The notes under the pieces were generated by a model. The model was not told the origin of the DNA, did no database searches, and was given only the letters and a program-made list of their open reading frames with translations. From Spongorhabdus nitratireducens (GTDB lineage: Bacteria; Pseudomonadota; Gammaproteobacteria; Pseudomonadales; Endozoicomonadaceae), in assembly GCA_947387575.1 (NCBI GenBank), contig CANDOC010000004.1, forward strand, positions 346,430 to 410,429: 64,000 nt of DNA. Reading direction: 5' to 3'. Numbering within the stretch: the stretch's first letter is position 1; the number at the start of each line of letters is the position of its first letter. Below are positions 35,294 through 44,358 of the stretch, in pieces. A program made the position numbers and the translations under genes.

Positions 35294-35912
35294 AGCTATT
35301 AGCTGACATTATTGGGTATCACCATATTTAAGTAGTGAATAATCATCGTTTATTTGCTCGTTGCCAGCTTATTCATTGGTGATACTCGATTTTACATAGG
35401 TACTGATATCCAAAAATGCCGAATATGTAGCAATATTTTCAGTAGTTGTTAGCACTGTGTACCAATCCCGCCGAGTGTATATTTCCTGTCAACACGTTTC
35501 TTACAAATAAAGACCCTGTGTAAACGGAATGTTGCTTTCTTGAAAGAAAAGTATGCGAAATGCCGAAATTTCGGGAAAACACCCTGCGATTTAATTGCCG
35601 CAGATCAACATTGTTAACGCTCGTATAGCTCAATATTCGGCACCCTGCTTATTCATTAGTGTAAACATCGAATTAGCGGGCTTTGAAAAGCGGTAAAACC
35701 GGTTTTTAGCGCCGTGAAAATACGTGGTTAAAGAAACATTCGTTTTGGAAACAGTTGTTTTCATGGGGCCAGGGGGGGTGGATGTTCCCGCTGGGTTTTG
35801 AATTCAGTTAAACACATTTAATCAGTCAGTTTTTTAACCGAAAGCTGGCAGGGCTTGTTACGCCTGAAAAATGTGTTGAGTCCATTTGAGTCAAAAGTAA
35901 AGAGTAAAATCC
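35294..35912. other. 620-bp non-coding stretch before the POT transporter
   Basis: No convincing gene. It contains a long inverted repeat at 35316-35385 and GCTTATTCATT present twice (35367-35377 and 35647-35657). It also has the inverted pair AACACATTT (35811-35819) / AAATGTGTT (35869-35877) just before the transporter start. It may hold a structured 5' leader; no known riboswitch class was recognised. Confidence 0.5.
35316..35385. repeat. Long imperfect hairpin downstream of the coiled-coil gene
   Basis: GTATCACCA (35316-35324) pairs with TGGTGATAC (35377-35385), and inside it TGAATAA (35336-35342) pairs with TTATTCA (35369-35375). No T tract follows, so it is not a standard terminator. 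Confidence 0.55.
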
Positions 35913-37391
35913 ATGTGGAATAGACTTAACAAGTCCATGATGTTCTGCCAAATGATGTTTGGCCTTTCATTTTATGGCGTAATGATCATTTTGACCCGCT
36001 TCTTCCTGGAAGAGCTTCAATACAGTGAAGCTGAAACCATGATGATCGTGGGTGCATTCTCTTCAATCGGTCCCCTGTTCGCCATTGCCGGCGGTTTCAT
36101 CTGTGACAAGTTCCTGGGTTCCAAGCGTTCCCTGACTCTGGCTTACATCAGCTTTGCGTCCGGTTATGCCCTGCTGGTATTCGGTGCCTCCATTCAAAGC
36201 GTTTCCATGAGTATGCTGGGTATTGCACTGGCCAGTTACGCCCGTGGTCTGATGTCTCCTTCTTACCCGAGTCTGTACAAGCGTACTTTCAAGACTCAGG
36301 AAGATTTCGAGAACTGCTACCCGATCAACTACTCCGTAAACAACGTGGGTGCGCTGCTGGGTCAATACCTGTACCCGATGTTCGTACTGTACATTGGTTT
36401 CAACGGTGGTTTTGCCCTGTCTGCTACCATGGCTGCGCTGGCTGCTGCGACCCTGGTCGTATTCCACAAGCCGCTGGTTGAAGTGGGTGCTGACATCGAC
36501 AAGGAACCGGTAAGCGGCAAGAACATGGGTATCTTCCTGGCGCTGTCTGCTGCAATGCTGGGCATGGTATTCTTCATGTTCAACGACATGGCTACCGGTA
36601 AGTACATCGTATACGCCATCGGCGCTGCTGCTGTACTGTACTTCATCACTCTGATGGCCAAGGCTGACAAAGCTGACGCGCTGAAGATGGGTACCATCCT
36701 GATCATGACTGCGCTGACCACTGCGTTCTTCGTATACTACGGCCAGATGATGACTTCCATGACCATGGTAACCATCAACACCATGCGTGGCGATCTGCTG
36801 GGCTTCATCCCGCTGGCACCTGAAGCTTCCATGGCGCTGAACCCGCTGTGGTGTATCGTTGCCGGTCCGGTGATCACCGCTATATTCTCCTCTCTGGAAA
36901 AGCGTGGCATTCACTTCACCACCGCTACCAAGGTTTCCTTCTCCTTCGTACTGGCTGCGGCTGCCTTCGGCGTCCTGACCATGGCTGTCAAGGGTGTAGG
37001 TGAAGACGTTATCATCAGCCCGGATGTTTTCCTGGTAATCCACGCCTTCCTGGCTTTCGGTGAAGTTATCGTGGGCTCCCTGGTTGTTGCCTTCATCCTG
37101 TCTGTTACTCCGAAGCACATCGAAGGCTTCTCTGTCTCCCTGTTCTCTGTTGCTATGGCTCTGTCCGGCATTATCGGTGCGGTAATCTCCGGTGCGATCG
37201 CAATGGAAAAAGGTCAGGAAATCACCCAGCAGTTCGTACAGACTGTATACGGTGACTACTTCGGTATGCTGACTGTTGCTGCTGTAGCCATGGTTGCTGT
37301 AGCACTGGGCGCATCTGTTGCTATCCGCAAGATGATCGCCAACAGCGAAAAAGCTGAAGAAGCTGTTGCAGGCGCTGCTGCCCAGGCTTAA
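35913..37391 (+). CDS. POT/PTR2-family peptide transporter
   Basis: A 492-aa proton-coupled oligopeptide transporter-like protein with 12-14 helices. Features are LSFYGVMIILTRFFLEELQYS, GGFICDKFLGSKRSLTLAYI, YSVNNVGALLGQYLYP and YGQMMTSMTMVTINTMRGDL followed by LNPLWCIVAGPVITAIF, the typical POT order. The ExxERFxYY motif of helix 1 is degraded (MFGLSFYGVMI), so proton coupling may differ from model PepT proteins. Codon use is strongly biased, as in the OprD porin, implying high expression. The C-terminus is an Ala/Glu-rich tail. Peptide import fits with PepT and YfcC nearby. The ribosome site is weak (AAAGAG). Confidence 0.8.
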   Translation: MWNRLNKSMMFCQMMFGLSFYGVMIILTRFFLEELQYSEAETMMIVGAFSSIGPLFAIAGGFICDKFLGSKRSLTLAYISFASGYALLVFGASIQSVSMSMLGIALASYARGLMSPSYPSLYKRTFKTQEDFENCYPINYSVNNVGALLGQYLYPMFVLYIGFNGGFALSATMAALAAATLVVFHKPLVEVGADIDKEPVSGKNMGIFLALSAAMLGMVFFMFNDMATGKYIVYAIGAAAVLYFITLMAKADKADALKMGTILIMTALTTAFFVYYGQMMTSMTMVTINTMRGDLLGFIPLAPEASMALNPLWCIVAGPVITAIFSSLEKRGIHFTTATKVSFSFVLAAAAFGVLTMAVKGVGEDVIISPDVFLVIHAFLAFGEVIVGSLVVAFILSVTPKHIEGFSVSLFSVAMALSGIIGAVISGAIAMEKGQEITQQFVQTVYGDYFGMLTVAAVAMVAVALGASVAIRKMIANSEKAEEAVAGAAAQA

Positions 37392-37439
37392 TCAGCTGTC
37401 ACGACGAATGTCGTAAAAAACTGACAACTAGATTCAGTT

Positions 37440-37474
37440 CCACCCTGCCGGTGAATGCCTGCAGGGTGGTTTTC
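37440..37474 (+). terminator. Terminator after the POT transporter
   Basis: 9-bp stem CCACCCTGC / GCAGGGTGG with a 12-nt loop, followed by TTTTC. It lies against the end of the convergent PfkB gene and may serve both. Confidence 0.8.
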
Positions 37475-37476
37475 GT

Positions 37477-38487
37477 TCAGGTATGGGAAATTAGCTCCTC
37501 AAGCTTGTTCAATGGCTTGGCATTACCCGTAGCCGAGAGACTGAACAGGCTGAAATAAGCTGCAGCACATCCCAGCTGCATACACTTCTCCAGCGGCATT
37601 TGCTGATGCAGGCCATAAAGTGCACCGGCACAGAATGCATCACCTGCACCTAGCGTACTGACTATATCTTCCGGTTTTACCGCATAAGCAGGTACAGAAA
37701 CTGCCTGGCCGTGCTTTTCCAGGCCGGTTGCACCTGAAGGATAATGAATGATGACGGATTGCTGAACACCCAGTGTTAACAGTCTTTCTGCAAGCTTCAT
37801 GAATGCTGCAGTATTACCTTCTTCCGGTATGGGAACTCCGGCCAGTGCGCAAGCTTCCTGATCATTGATAATCAAATAGTCAACAAACCTGAGGGCAGGT
37901 TTGACCCAATGCTCGAATGCTGAAATCTCCGGGCTGGATACCAGATCGACTGAAACCAGATACCCCATGCTTTTAAGTGAAGCCATAGCGCGAGCCGCCT
38001 TTGACTGGTAGTCCGGAGCATAGCATTCAAGGGCCGGCAGGCCATTGAGGTAGGCAATGTGCACAATGTGAGCGCGGGTCTGCAGTTGAGAGATAAATTG
38101 CTCTGTCAGTTGAGTATTGGTTCCCGGTAAGTGGAAGACAGTTCGATCACCGGAGCGGCTGTTAATTATTACATCTGAGAATGCAGTGGGAATCTTTGAA
38201 AGTTGATTGACAAGTGTCGTGTCAATATTGCGTTGTGTGGCTTGTCTCAGAAGAAAGCAGCCGTCTTCGTCCTGTCCTGTCAGTCCTGCCAGAAATAAAG
38301 GTATGTCTGAATCAATTGCTGCAAGGTTTAAAAGTGTATTGGTACAACCTCCACTACTGATATCAACTTTATCAATCAGTGCAACTTGGGTTTCCTCTGG
38401 ATAGTGGTTAGTGACTTTTATTCGGTCCAGCAGCAGGTTTCCCGTGATAAGAATACCTTTGCGGCCTGAATTGTGATCTGCATCCAT
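37477..38487 (-). CDS. PfkB-family carbohydrate/nucleoside kinase
   Basis: A 336-aa ribokinase-fold sugar kinase. The N-terminal signature is SSGGCTNTLLNLAAI with GLTGQDEDG. The second PfkB signature with the catalytic Asp is VSTLGAGDAFCAGALYG near residue 275. It should phosphorylate a sugar, sugar acid or nucleoside; the binding-loop residues do not let me choose. ATG 38487 is taken as start because the frame above it opens only with TTG 38502; neither has a clear ribosome site. It converges on the POT gene. Confidence 0.85.
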   Translation of the reverse strand: MDADHNSGRKGILITGNLLLDRIKVTNHYPEETQVALIDKVDISSGGCTNTLLNLAAIDSDIPLFLAGLTGQDEDGCFLLRQATQRNIDTTLVNQLSKIPTAFSDVIINSRSGDRTVFHLPGTNTQLTEQFISQLQTRAHIVHIAYLNGLPALECYAPDYQSKAARAMASLKSMGYLVSVDLVSSPEISAFEHWVKPALRFVDYLIINDQEACALAGVPIPEEGNTAAFMKLAERLLTLGVQQSVIIHYPSGATGLEKHGQAVSVPAYAVKPEDIVSTLGAGDAFCAGALYGLHQQMPLEKCMQLGCAAAYFSLFSLSATGNAKPLNKLEELISHT

Positions 38488-38620
38488 AGATATTATGAGC
38501 AATAAAAATTGATCACATTTCTATAGCGTATATCTAGCGCAGCAATATGAAAGAGTTGGAGTACTACTGGGCGTACAAGCTGGAACACCAAAGTGATCCA
38601 AGCTTGTATCTCTTTACTGA

Positions 38621-40267
38621 TCAGGCCAGTTTGTTGCGTTCGATAATATATTGACAATCAATACCTGCAGGCAGTGCGCCAAACAGCTGTCCTCTGGACT
38701 GCGGGTCAAGTCGGGTCTGGCAGAAAGCATCGGCAATTTTGCTATCCCCATCTTGCAGCAGGGCAGATGCCTGTAATGCAACAGCCAGTTTTTCGACGAT
38801 CAGGCGGGAGCGAGGCAGCATATCTTCCTGATTTACCATCTCAGACTGAATACTGTCCAGCCAGTTTGCCAACAACGGATGTTTATCCGCAGCTTTGCCG
38901 ATTTCGGTCTGAACAGCTGTCAGGGTATCCGGATCTTTTTGCAGGGCTCTTAAAACATCCAGGCATTGAACATTACCACTGCCTTCCCAGATTGAGTTTA
39001 CCGGAGCCTCGCGGTAGAGCCGTGGCAGAATTGATTCCTCTACATAACCGGCTCCGCCCAGACATTCCTGAGCTTCATTGATCATGAACGGTGCCCGTTT
39101 GCAGATCCAGTATTTGCCGATGGCTGTAACGATACGGGCCAGTCGTGCTTCATGCTGGTCTTGCTGCTGGTTCTCAAGTGCGGTTGCCAGCCGCATTGTT
39201 ATTGCCAGAGCGGCTTCACTTTCCAGTGCAAGATCGGCAAGAACGCCTTGCATGATGGGCTGATCAATCAGGGTTTTACCGAACACCTGACGGTAGCTGC
39301 AGTGATGAATCGCCTGACTGACCGCCTGACGCATAATGGCCGAGGAGCCAACCATGCAGTCAAACCGGGTCAATGCCACCATATCAATGATAGTGGCAAC
39401 ACCACGGCCTTCCTGTCCTACCATCCAGGCTTCAGCGCCACGGTATTCAACTTCACTGGATGCATTGGCAAGGTTGCCGAGTTTGTTCTTGAGGCGCTGA
39501 ACATAGAATTCATTGAGAGTGCCGTCTTTTTTCCAACGAGGCAGCAGGAAGCAGGACAATCCTTTTTCAGTCTGTGCCAGCGTTAGAAAAGCATCGCACA
39601 TCGGTGCCGAACAAAACCATTTATGGCCGGTTAGTCGGTAAAGCTGACCGGGGCCTTCATTTTCAATAGCCGTAGCTGTTGTCGTATTGGCGCGAACATC
39701 GGTGCCCCCCTGTTTTTCGGTCATTGCCATGCCAATCGTCACGCCCTGCTTTTCAAACCATGGCTTGTTAGAGGGGTCATAGACACCGGATGTAATCAGT
39801 GGCTCCCATTCTTTCGCCAGATCTGGTTGATGCCGGAGGGCGGCTACCGATGCAAAGGTCATGGTCAGAGGACAGCAGGTGCCGGCCTCGACCTGGTTAT
39901 GCAGATACATAATGGCTGCCCGGGCGGTATAAGAACCCTTGCGATTATCTGTCCAGGGAATGGAATGACCGCCTTCATTAATGGTGGCGGCCATTAACTG
40001 GTGATAAGCGGGGTGAAAATCAACCTGGTTAATACGATGACCAAAACGGTCATGGCAGTGATAGACCGGTTTGTTTTCGTTGGCCAGAAAACCCTGTTCC
40101 ATCATTTCGCTGCCGGCCCGCTTGCCGTAGGCATCCAGTTTGGACAGTGCCCATTCGGCCTCACGTGCAACGGCTTCTTTTAGTGGCGTATCAAGGCTGA
40201 AAAGCTCGGTGCCTTCAAAGAAAGGAGGCTGGTTAAAAACTTCGTGAGTTTCTGCGCTACTGGTCAT
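38621..40267 (-). CDS. aidB: AidB-type acyl-CoA dehydrogenase
   Basis: A 548-aa flavoprotein of the acyl-CoA dehydrogenase superfamily, close to E. coli AidB (541 aa). Shared marks are NQPPFFEGTELF at the N-terminus, RFGHRINQVDFHPAYH, ARAAIMYLHNQVEAGTCCPLTMTFA, GMAMTEKQGGTDVRANTT, GHKWFCSAPMCDAF and ECLGGAGYVEESILPRLYREAPVNSIWEGSGNV. AidB binds DNA and belongs to the adaptive response to alkylation; its real substrate is unclear. Start ATG 40267 has AGGG 9 nt upstream and aligns with the E. coli start. An AlkB-type protein is encoded 5.5 kb away, but they are not an operon. Confidence 0.87.
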   Translation of the reverse strand: MTSSAETHEVFNQPPFFEGTELFSLDTPLKEAVAREAEWALSKLDAYGKRAGSEMMEQGFLANENKPVYHCHDRFGHRINQVDFHPAYHQLMAATINEGGHSIPWTDNRKGSYTARAAIMYLHNQVEAGTCCPLTMTFASVAALRHQPDLAKEWEPLITSGVYDPSNKPWFEKQGVTIGMAMTEKQGGTDVRANTTTATAIENEGPGQLYRLTGHKWFCSAPMCDAFLTLAQTEKGLSCFLLPRWKKDGTLNEFYVQRLKNKLGNLANASSEVEYRGAEAWMVGQEGRGVATIIDMVALTRFDCMVGSSAIMRQAVSQAIHHCSYRQVFGKTLIDQPIMQGVLADLALESEAALAITMRLATALENQQQDQHEARLARIVTAIGKYWICKRAPFMINEAQECLGGAGYVEESILPRLYREAPVNSIWEGSGNVQCLDVLRALQKDPDTLTAVQTEIGKAADKHPLLANWLDSIQSEMVNQEDMLPRSRLIVEKLAVALQASALLQDGDSKIADAFCQTRLDPQSRGQLFGALPAGIDCQYIIERNKLA

Positions 40268-40436
40268 GATATGTACCCTGTCGTACGTAACCTGAGAGCT
40301 ACTTTTTATTGTTATGGGTATTTTAAAAGCACCTGTGTGGGTACTTAAACGGAGCCGGTTAGATGACAGACTCCTCAGATCATCAGAATGACCGTGGTCT
40401 GAATCATATCTCAACAGAAGAGGAAAGGGCAGGGAT

Positions 40437-40465
40437 GGCAGGAACGTATATGTAACGTTCCTGCC
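40437..40465. terminator. Hairpin after yfcC
   Basis: Perfect 11-bp stem GGCAGGAACGT / ACGTTCCTGCC with a 7-nt loop, 26 nt past the yfcC stop. There is no real T tract. Confidence 0.5.
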
Positions 40466-40490
40466 GTATAGTGGTGTGATTTTTCTCGAA

Positions 40491-42023
40491 TTAGATATAA
40501 ACAGTCGCTAACAGGCAAAGTGCAGCGAGGCCAACCAGCATGCCCAGCAGAGGCAATACAAACTTCAGCCACTTGTCGAAGGTCACATTCACCATCGCCA
40601 GAGAAGCCAGTACCAGACCTGTCGGCGTAATAAACGCCATCAGTCCCATACCATACTGATAAGCACTGACAATATTATCACGGGGCATACCCACCACATC
40701 AGCCAGCGGAGCCATAATCGGCATGGACAGTACAGCCAGGCCGGAGGAAGACGGTACAAAGAAAGAGATCCCGGCAAACAGTACCATCATTACAACGATA
40801 AACAGGCCTTTATCCATACCTTCGACCAGGCCGGCACTGGCATAGAGAATACTGTCGCTGATCATGCCCTGGTCCATCAGTACGGTTACACCGCGGGCGA
40901 TGGCGATGATCATGGCAACACCCAGCAGATCGTTGGCCCCCTGCAGGAACTCACGCACAAAAGACTTTTCGTCAGTACGACTGAGCACACCGATAACCAG
41001 TGCAGAAACAAAGAACAGGGTGGTCATTTCTGTAAACCACCATCCCAGCTGGGATACGCCATACACCATATACAGGAAGGTGGCAGCAAAGACGGTCAGG
41101 ATCAGTTTGATCTGGCCGGTCATTTCTGCAGGCTGGTCGGAATGTTTGCCAAGGAAGCGCTGTTCGATTTCCGCTTTCTGGCTGTAGATCAGGGACTGTG
41201 AAGGATCCGCCTTGACCTTTTCGGCATAGCGCACCAGATACCAGATGCAGAGCAGGGTACCCAGACCCAGCATAATCAGGCGTGGAGTCAGGCCTGCAGT
41301 CCAGTTAATACCGGCAGCATTGGAAGCAATAATGGTGCTGAACGGGTTAACAGTAGAGCACATGGTGCCGATGGAGGAGCCAAGATAAATCGCTGCCAGA
41401 GCGACCATGGCGTCATAGCCGGCAGCAATAAAGATCGGGACCAGAATCGGATAGAAGGCAATGGTTTCTTCCGCCATGCCGAAGGTGGTGCCACCGATAG
41501 CAATCAGTGTTGTGACAATTACAATCAGCCACTTTTCCTTTCCTTCAAAAGTAGAAGACAGGCTTTGAATACCAGAGTTGAAGGCACCGGAGTGATTGAC
41601 GACACCAATAAAGCCACCAATAACCAGCACAAAGAAGACGACATCAATAGAGTCGTACATACCGGTAATCGGTGCCTGGAAGAACTCTCCGATACCCTGG
41701 GGTGATGCTTCTACATTACTGTAGGATCCCGGAATACCGACAGGCTTGTAGATATCACCGTTGGTGAACTTTTCCAGTTCAGCCTTGATGCCAAACTGAT
41801 CCAGCGTTGCCTGTGTTGCAGGAAAATTCTCGGAAGTACCGTCAGCATAGGTAACGGTAAATTCGTTACTATCGTAACTGAGTTTATTGTAAGTACCGGC
41901 CGGCACAATCCAGGTCAGCATCGCGACCAGAGCGGCAACGATCAGCAGGACGGTATAGGCGGTTGGAAAGGTCAGCTTCTTCTTTGGTGCCGCATGTCCG
42001 GCGACCGCGGTCTGTGTAGTCAT
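40491..42023 (-). CDS. yfcC: YfcC-family basic amino acid antiporter-like membrane protein
   Basis: A 510-aa membrane protein with about 12 helices of the YfcC/DcuC superfamily. Visible family stretches are FPTAYTVLLIVAALVAMLTWIVPAG, FFVLVIGGFIGVVNHSGAF, GGTTFGMAEETIAFYPILVPIF, GSSIGTMCSTVNPFSTIIASNAAG and FFVPSSSGLAVLSMPIMAPLAD. Relatives are annotated as arginine/ornithine antiporters or putative C4-dicarboxylate carriers; the cargo is unknown. ATG 42023 has GGGGGA upstream and avoids the 18-residue extension from 42077. A terminator separates it from pepT on the same strand. Confidence 0.85.
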   Translation of the reverse strand: MTTQTAVAGHAAPKKKLTFPTAYTVLLIVAALVAMLTWIVPAGTYNKLSYDSNEFTVTYADGTSENFPATQATLDQFGIKAELEKFTNGDIYKPVGIPGSYSNVEASPQGIGEFFQAPITGMYDSIDVVFFVLVIGGFIGVVNHSGAFNSGIQSLSSTFEGKEKWLIVIVTTLIAIGGTTFGMAEETIAFYPILVPIFIAAGYDAMVALAAIYLGSSIGTMCSTVNPFSTIIASNAAGINWTAGLTPRLIMLGLGTLLCIWYLVRYAEKVKADPSQSLIYSQKAEIEQRFLGKHSDQPAEMTGQIKLILTVFAATFLYMVYGVSQLGWWFTEMTTLFFVSALVIGVLSRTDEKSFVREFLQGANDLLGVAMIIAIARGVTVLMDQGMISDSILYASAGLVEGMDKGLFIVVMMVLFAGISFFVPSSSGLAVLSMPIMAPLADVVGMPRDNIVSAYQYGMGLMAFITPTGLVLASLAMVNVTFDKWLKFVLPLLGMLVGLAALCLLATVYI

Positions 42024-42061
42024 AATGATTCCCCCATCATTACTATTTAAAACTCTGTGTG

Positions 42062-42094
42062 AAAAAAGGGGAGCCACCTTTCGGTTAACTCCCC
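42062..42094 (-). terminator. Terminator between pepT and yfcC
   Basis: Minus strand: GGGGAG / CTCCCC stem, extended by ACC-GAAA-GGT, followed by TTTTTTC. It follows the pepT stop by 10 nt, so yfcC has its own promoter or depends on readthrough. Confidence 0.8.
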
Positions 42095-42104
42095 CTCTAT
42101 AAAA

Positions 42105-43364
42105 TTATTTGCTGTTACCTGTTTCAGCAGTGAGTCTGGCGATTTCGGCTATCACCTCGACACTCTTCAGTGCTGACTCAACGACCAGGTATTCATAAAT
42201 ACCGTGGAAGTTGTGGCCGCCGGTAAAGATATTCGGTGTTGGCAAGCCCATAAAGGACAGGCGGGAACCGTCAGTACCACCGCGAATCGGCTTTTCAATG
42301 GCCTTTACATCGCAGTTGTGCAGCGCCTGACGGGCAATATCCATAACCTGAGGTACTTTGACCACTTCTTCATGCATGTTGTAGTACTGGTCAACCATAT
42401 CCAGCTCAACCCGCTCTTCGCCCAGCATTTCATTCATGCTGGCAACCAGCTTGATCAGCAGTTCTTTGCGTTCTTCGAAGCGGGCGCGGTCGTGGTCACG
42501 TACCAGATAGTTCAGACGGGAAGTGGTTTCATCACCGCTCATGCCGTACAGGTGGAAGAAACCTTCGTAACCTGCTGTTTTTTCTGGCACTTCGTCAGCT
42601 GGCAGTTCGTTGGCAAATTGTCGGGCCAGGTGCATGGAGTTGATCATCATGCCCTTGGCGGTGCCCGGGTGTACATTGCGGCCACGGAAGATCACTTCTG
42701 CACGGGCTGCGTTGAAGCTTTCACATTCCAGTTCGCCTTCTTCGCCACCATCGATGGTGTAGGCCCACTGGGCGCCGAATGCCGGCACATCAAAGTGGTC
42801 TGCGCCACGGCCAATCTCTTCATCCGGAGTGAAACCGATGCAGATATCACCGTGCTTGATATCCGGATTCTGCTGCAAATATTCCACTGCAGTCAGGATG
42901 GCGGCAATACCGGCCTTGTTATCTGCACCCAGCAGGGTGGTGCCGTCAGTGGTGATCAGGGTTTTGCCAATGTAATTCTTGAGGGAGACAAACTCCTGCG
43001 GGCAGAGCTTGATATCCTGCTCTGCATTCAGGGTAATGGCCTGACCATCGAAGTTTTCAATAATCTGTGGTTTGACGTTGGCTCCGGAGGCATCCGGCGC
43101 CGTATCCATATGGGCAATAAAACCAATGGCCGGTACTTCAGCGTCAGTGTTGGCCGGCAGGCGGGCAGACAGGTAGCCGTTATCGTCCAGAACAACCTTG
43201 TCCAGACCCATTGCTTCCAGCTCGTCACGCAGGGCAGCAGCCAGTACTTTCTGGCCTCCGGTGCTGGGTACGGTTTCGCTGGCAATATCGGAACGGGTAT
43301 CAAATGACACGTAACGGAGGAAACGATCCAGGTAAGCCTGTTTCATACCGGCATAATCCATCAT
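42105..43364 (-). CDS. pepT: Peptidase T (tripeptide aminopeptidase)
   Basis: A 419-aa M20-family zinc peptidase that removes the N-terminal residue of tripeptides in the cytoplasm. Zinc and catalytic residues appear in GFIAHMDTAPD (~78), GADNKAGIAA (~147), TPDEEIGRGADHFD (~179), TIDGGEEGELECESFNAA and, at the end, PIRGGTDGSRLSFMGLPTPNIFTGGHNFHG. The family length is ~410. The true start may be ATG 43346 (MKQAYLDRFLRYV), which aligns better with E. coli PepT; no start has a strong ribosome site. It fits a peptide-using lifestyle with the POT transporter 5 kb away. Confidence 0.92.
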   Translation of the reverse strand: MMDYAGMKQAYLDRFLRYVSFDTRSDIASETVPSTGGQKVLAAALRDELEAMGLDKVVLDDNGYLSARLPANTDAEVPAIGFIAHMDTAPDASGANVKPQIIENFDGQAITLNAEQDIKLCPQEFVSLKNYIGKTLITTDGTTLLGADNKAGIAAILTAVEYLQQNPDIKHGDICIGFTPDEEIGRGADHFDVPAFGAQWAYTIDGGEEGELECESFNAARAEVIFRGRNVHPGTAKGMMINSMHLARQFANELPADEVPEKTAGYEGFFHLYGMSGDETTSRLNYLVRDHDRARFEERKELLIKLVASMNEMLGEERVELDMVDQYYNMHEEVVKVPQVMDIARQALHNCDVKAIEKPIRGGTDGSRLSFMGLPTPNIFTGGHNFHGIYEYLVVESALKSVEVIAEIARLTAETGNSK

Positions 43365-43551
43365 TCAGTAATAATTGCCGGTAATGTAACGGTCAGACAG
43401 AAAAAAAATATTGATTTGAATTAATAAGCGAATGGACTGAAGGAATTAACTTTGTTTTATTTTTTGATGTGTGAAAACACCTGATTTTAAAGCGTATGCA
43501 GATGTTTTCTTTATTTTTGGAAGTAATATCTCAGTAAAGAATTCAGTGCCT

Positions 43552-43755
43552 TTAGTAACCACCAATACTGCTAACAACAACGGATTTGATAACGAAAGCC
43601 AGAACACCGAGACACAGGGTTCCAAAAAGGACAAAAGTACCGAATTTACCGGCTTTCGATTTACGGGCCAGGTCATACACAATAAATGCCATAAACAGGA
43701 TCAGCCCCGGTACAAAGATCTGCAGCATCAGGGTTTCAAACTCTTCTACATCCAT
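43552..43755 (-). CDS. DUF2788 small membrane protein
   Basis: A 67-aa protein with two membrane helices (~residues 10-27 and 41-61) joined by DLARKSKAGKFGTF. This layout and the acidic N-terminus MDVEEFE match DUF2788, a family found widely in gammaproteobacteria with no known function. AGGAG stands 5 nt before ATG 43755, confirming that the gene is translated. It stands alone, 187 nt downstream of pepT's start region. Confidence 0.78.
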   Translation of the reverse strand: MDVEEFETLMLQIFVPGLILFMAFIVYDLARKSKAGKFGTFVLFGTLCLGVLAFVIKSVVVSSIGGY

Positions 43756-43953
43756 AGGGACTCCTGTTTATTTTTCAATACGTTATTAAAGCTTTGTGTG
43801 TGAACCGCGCCATTATATCGATGGATCAGGCCCACTGCATCCATCCCTGATAGCCGGCCTCAAGCTGTTGGCTGGACAGCCGATACTGGTGATGAAGTCG
43901 AATTTCGCTGTGGCTTCAGTTTTAGTTAACGGAATCTCTCAGGAGTGCCTGAC

Positions 43954-44304
43954 GTGCTGCCAGCTTCTCCAAAACTGAAAAAGAAGACAATTGATGAAGT
44001 CCGGGAGGAAATGAGCCGGGTGGTAGCCGAGGCCCGTCTGCTCGCGGACAAGTACGACGAACATGTCAAAACGCTTGGGCTGGATATGGATATGGTGCGG
44101 GAGTTTATCAACCTGCCCAGCTGGTCCGAGGAAGAAAAAGCAGAATCCCAGGTTGATGCGAAAGAATGGGATGATGACCTGAAGCGTGAAGTGGATAACG
44201 CGGTTGCTGAGAAAAAGCAGGAACTCAAGGCAATCCGCCGCCAGGAACGTGGCGGTACCAGAAAGAAGAAAGGCACCGGGCGGCGTCGTACCGGGTTCCT
44301 TTAA
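43954..44304 (+). CDS. Small charged helical protein of unknown function
   Basis: A 116-aa protein, highly charged and almost wholly helical. Residues ~10-50 form a coiled-coil-like stretch (KKKTIDEVREEMSRVVAEARLLADKY), the middle has LINLPSW-type contact residues (VREFINLPSWSEEE), and the end is strongly basic (RGGTRKKKGTGRRR). GTG 43954 is chosen because AGGAG lies 8 nt upstream; the GTG at 43945 overlaps that site. No family was recognised. The next helical protein follows after 54 nt on the same strand, so they are likely an operon. Confidence 0.65.
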   Translation: MLPASPKLKKKTIDEVREEMSRVVAEARLLADKYDEHVKTLGLDMDMVREFINLPSWSEEEKAESQVDAKEWDDDLKREVDNAVAEKKQELKAIRRQERGGTRKKKGTGRRRTGFL

Positions 44305-44358
44305 TCGACTCCTTTGAAAATCGAAAATCAGGACTCAAGGTAACAGCAGGGCAGGTTT

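Noticed and set aside
35439..35633. 64-aa minus-strand open frame in the 35.3-35.9 kb gap
   Set aside because: No ribosome site, no family features and unusual composition; treated as non-coding.
36063..37118. 351-aa minus-strand open frame opposite the POT transporter
   Set aside because: His/Gln-rich antisense of a high-bias membrane protein gene; no ribosome site or family features.
38574..38608. Hairpin TACAAGCT...AGCTTGTA after aidB as a terminator
   Set aside because: The stem is only 8 bp with a 19-nt loop and no T tract on either strand.
42204..43307. 367-aa plus-strand open frame opposite pepT
   Set aside because: pepT carries every peptidase T motif on the minus strand, so this is antisense noise.
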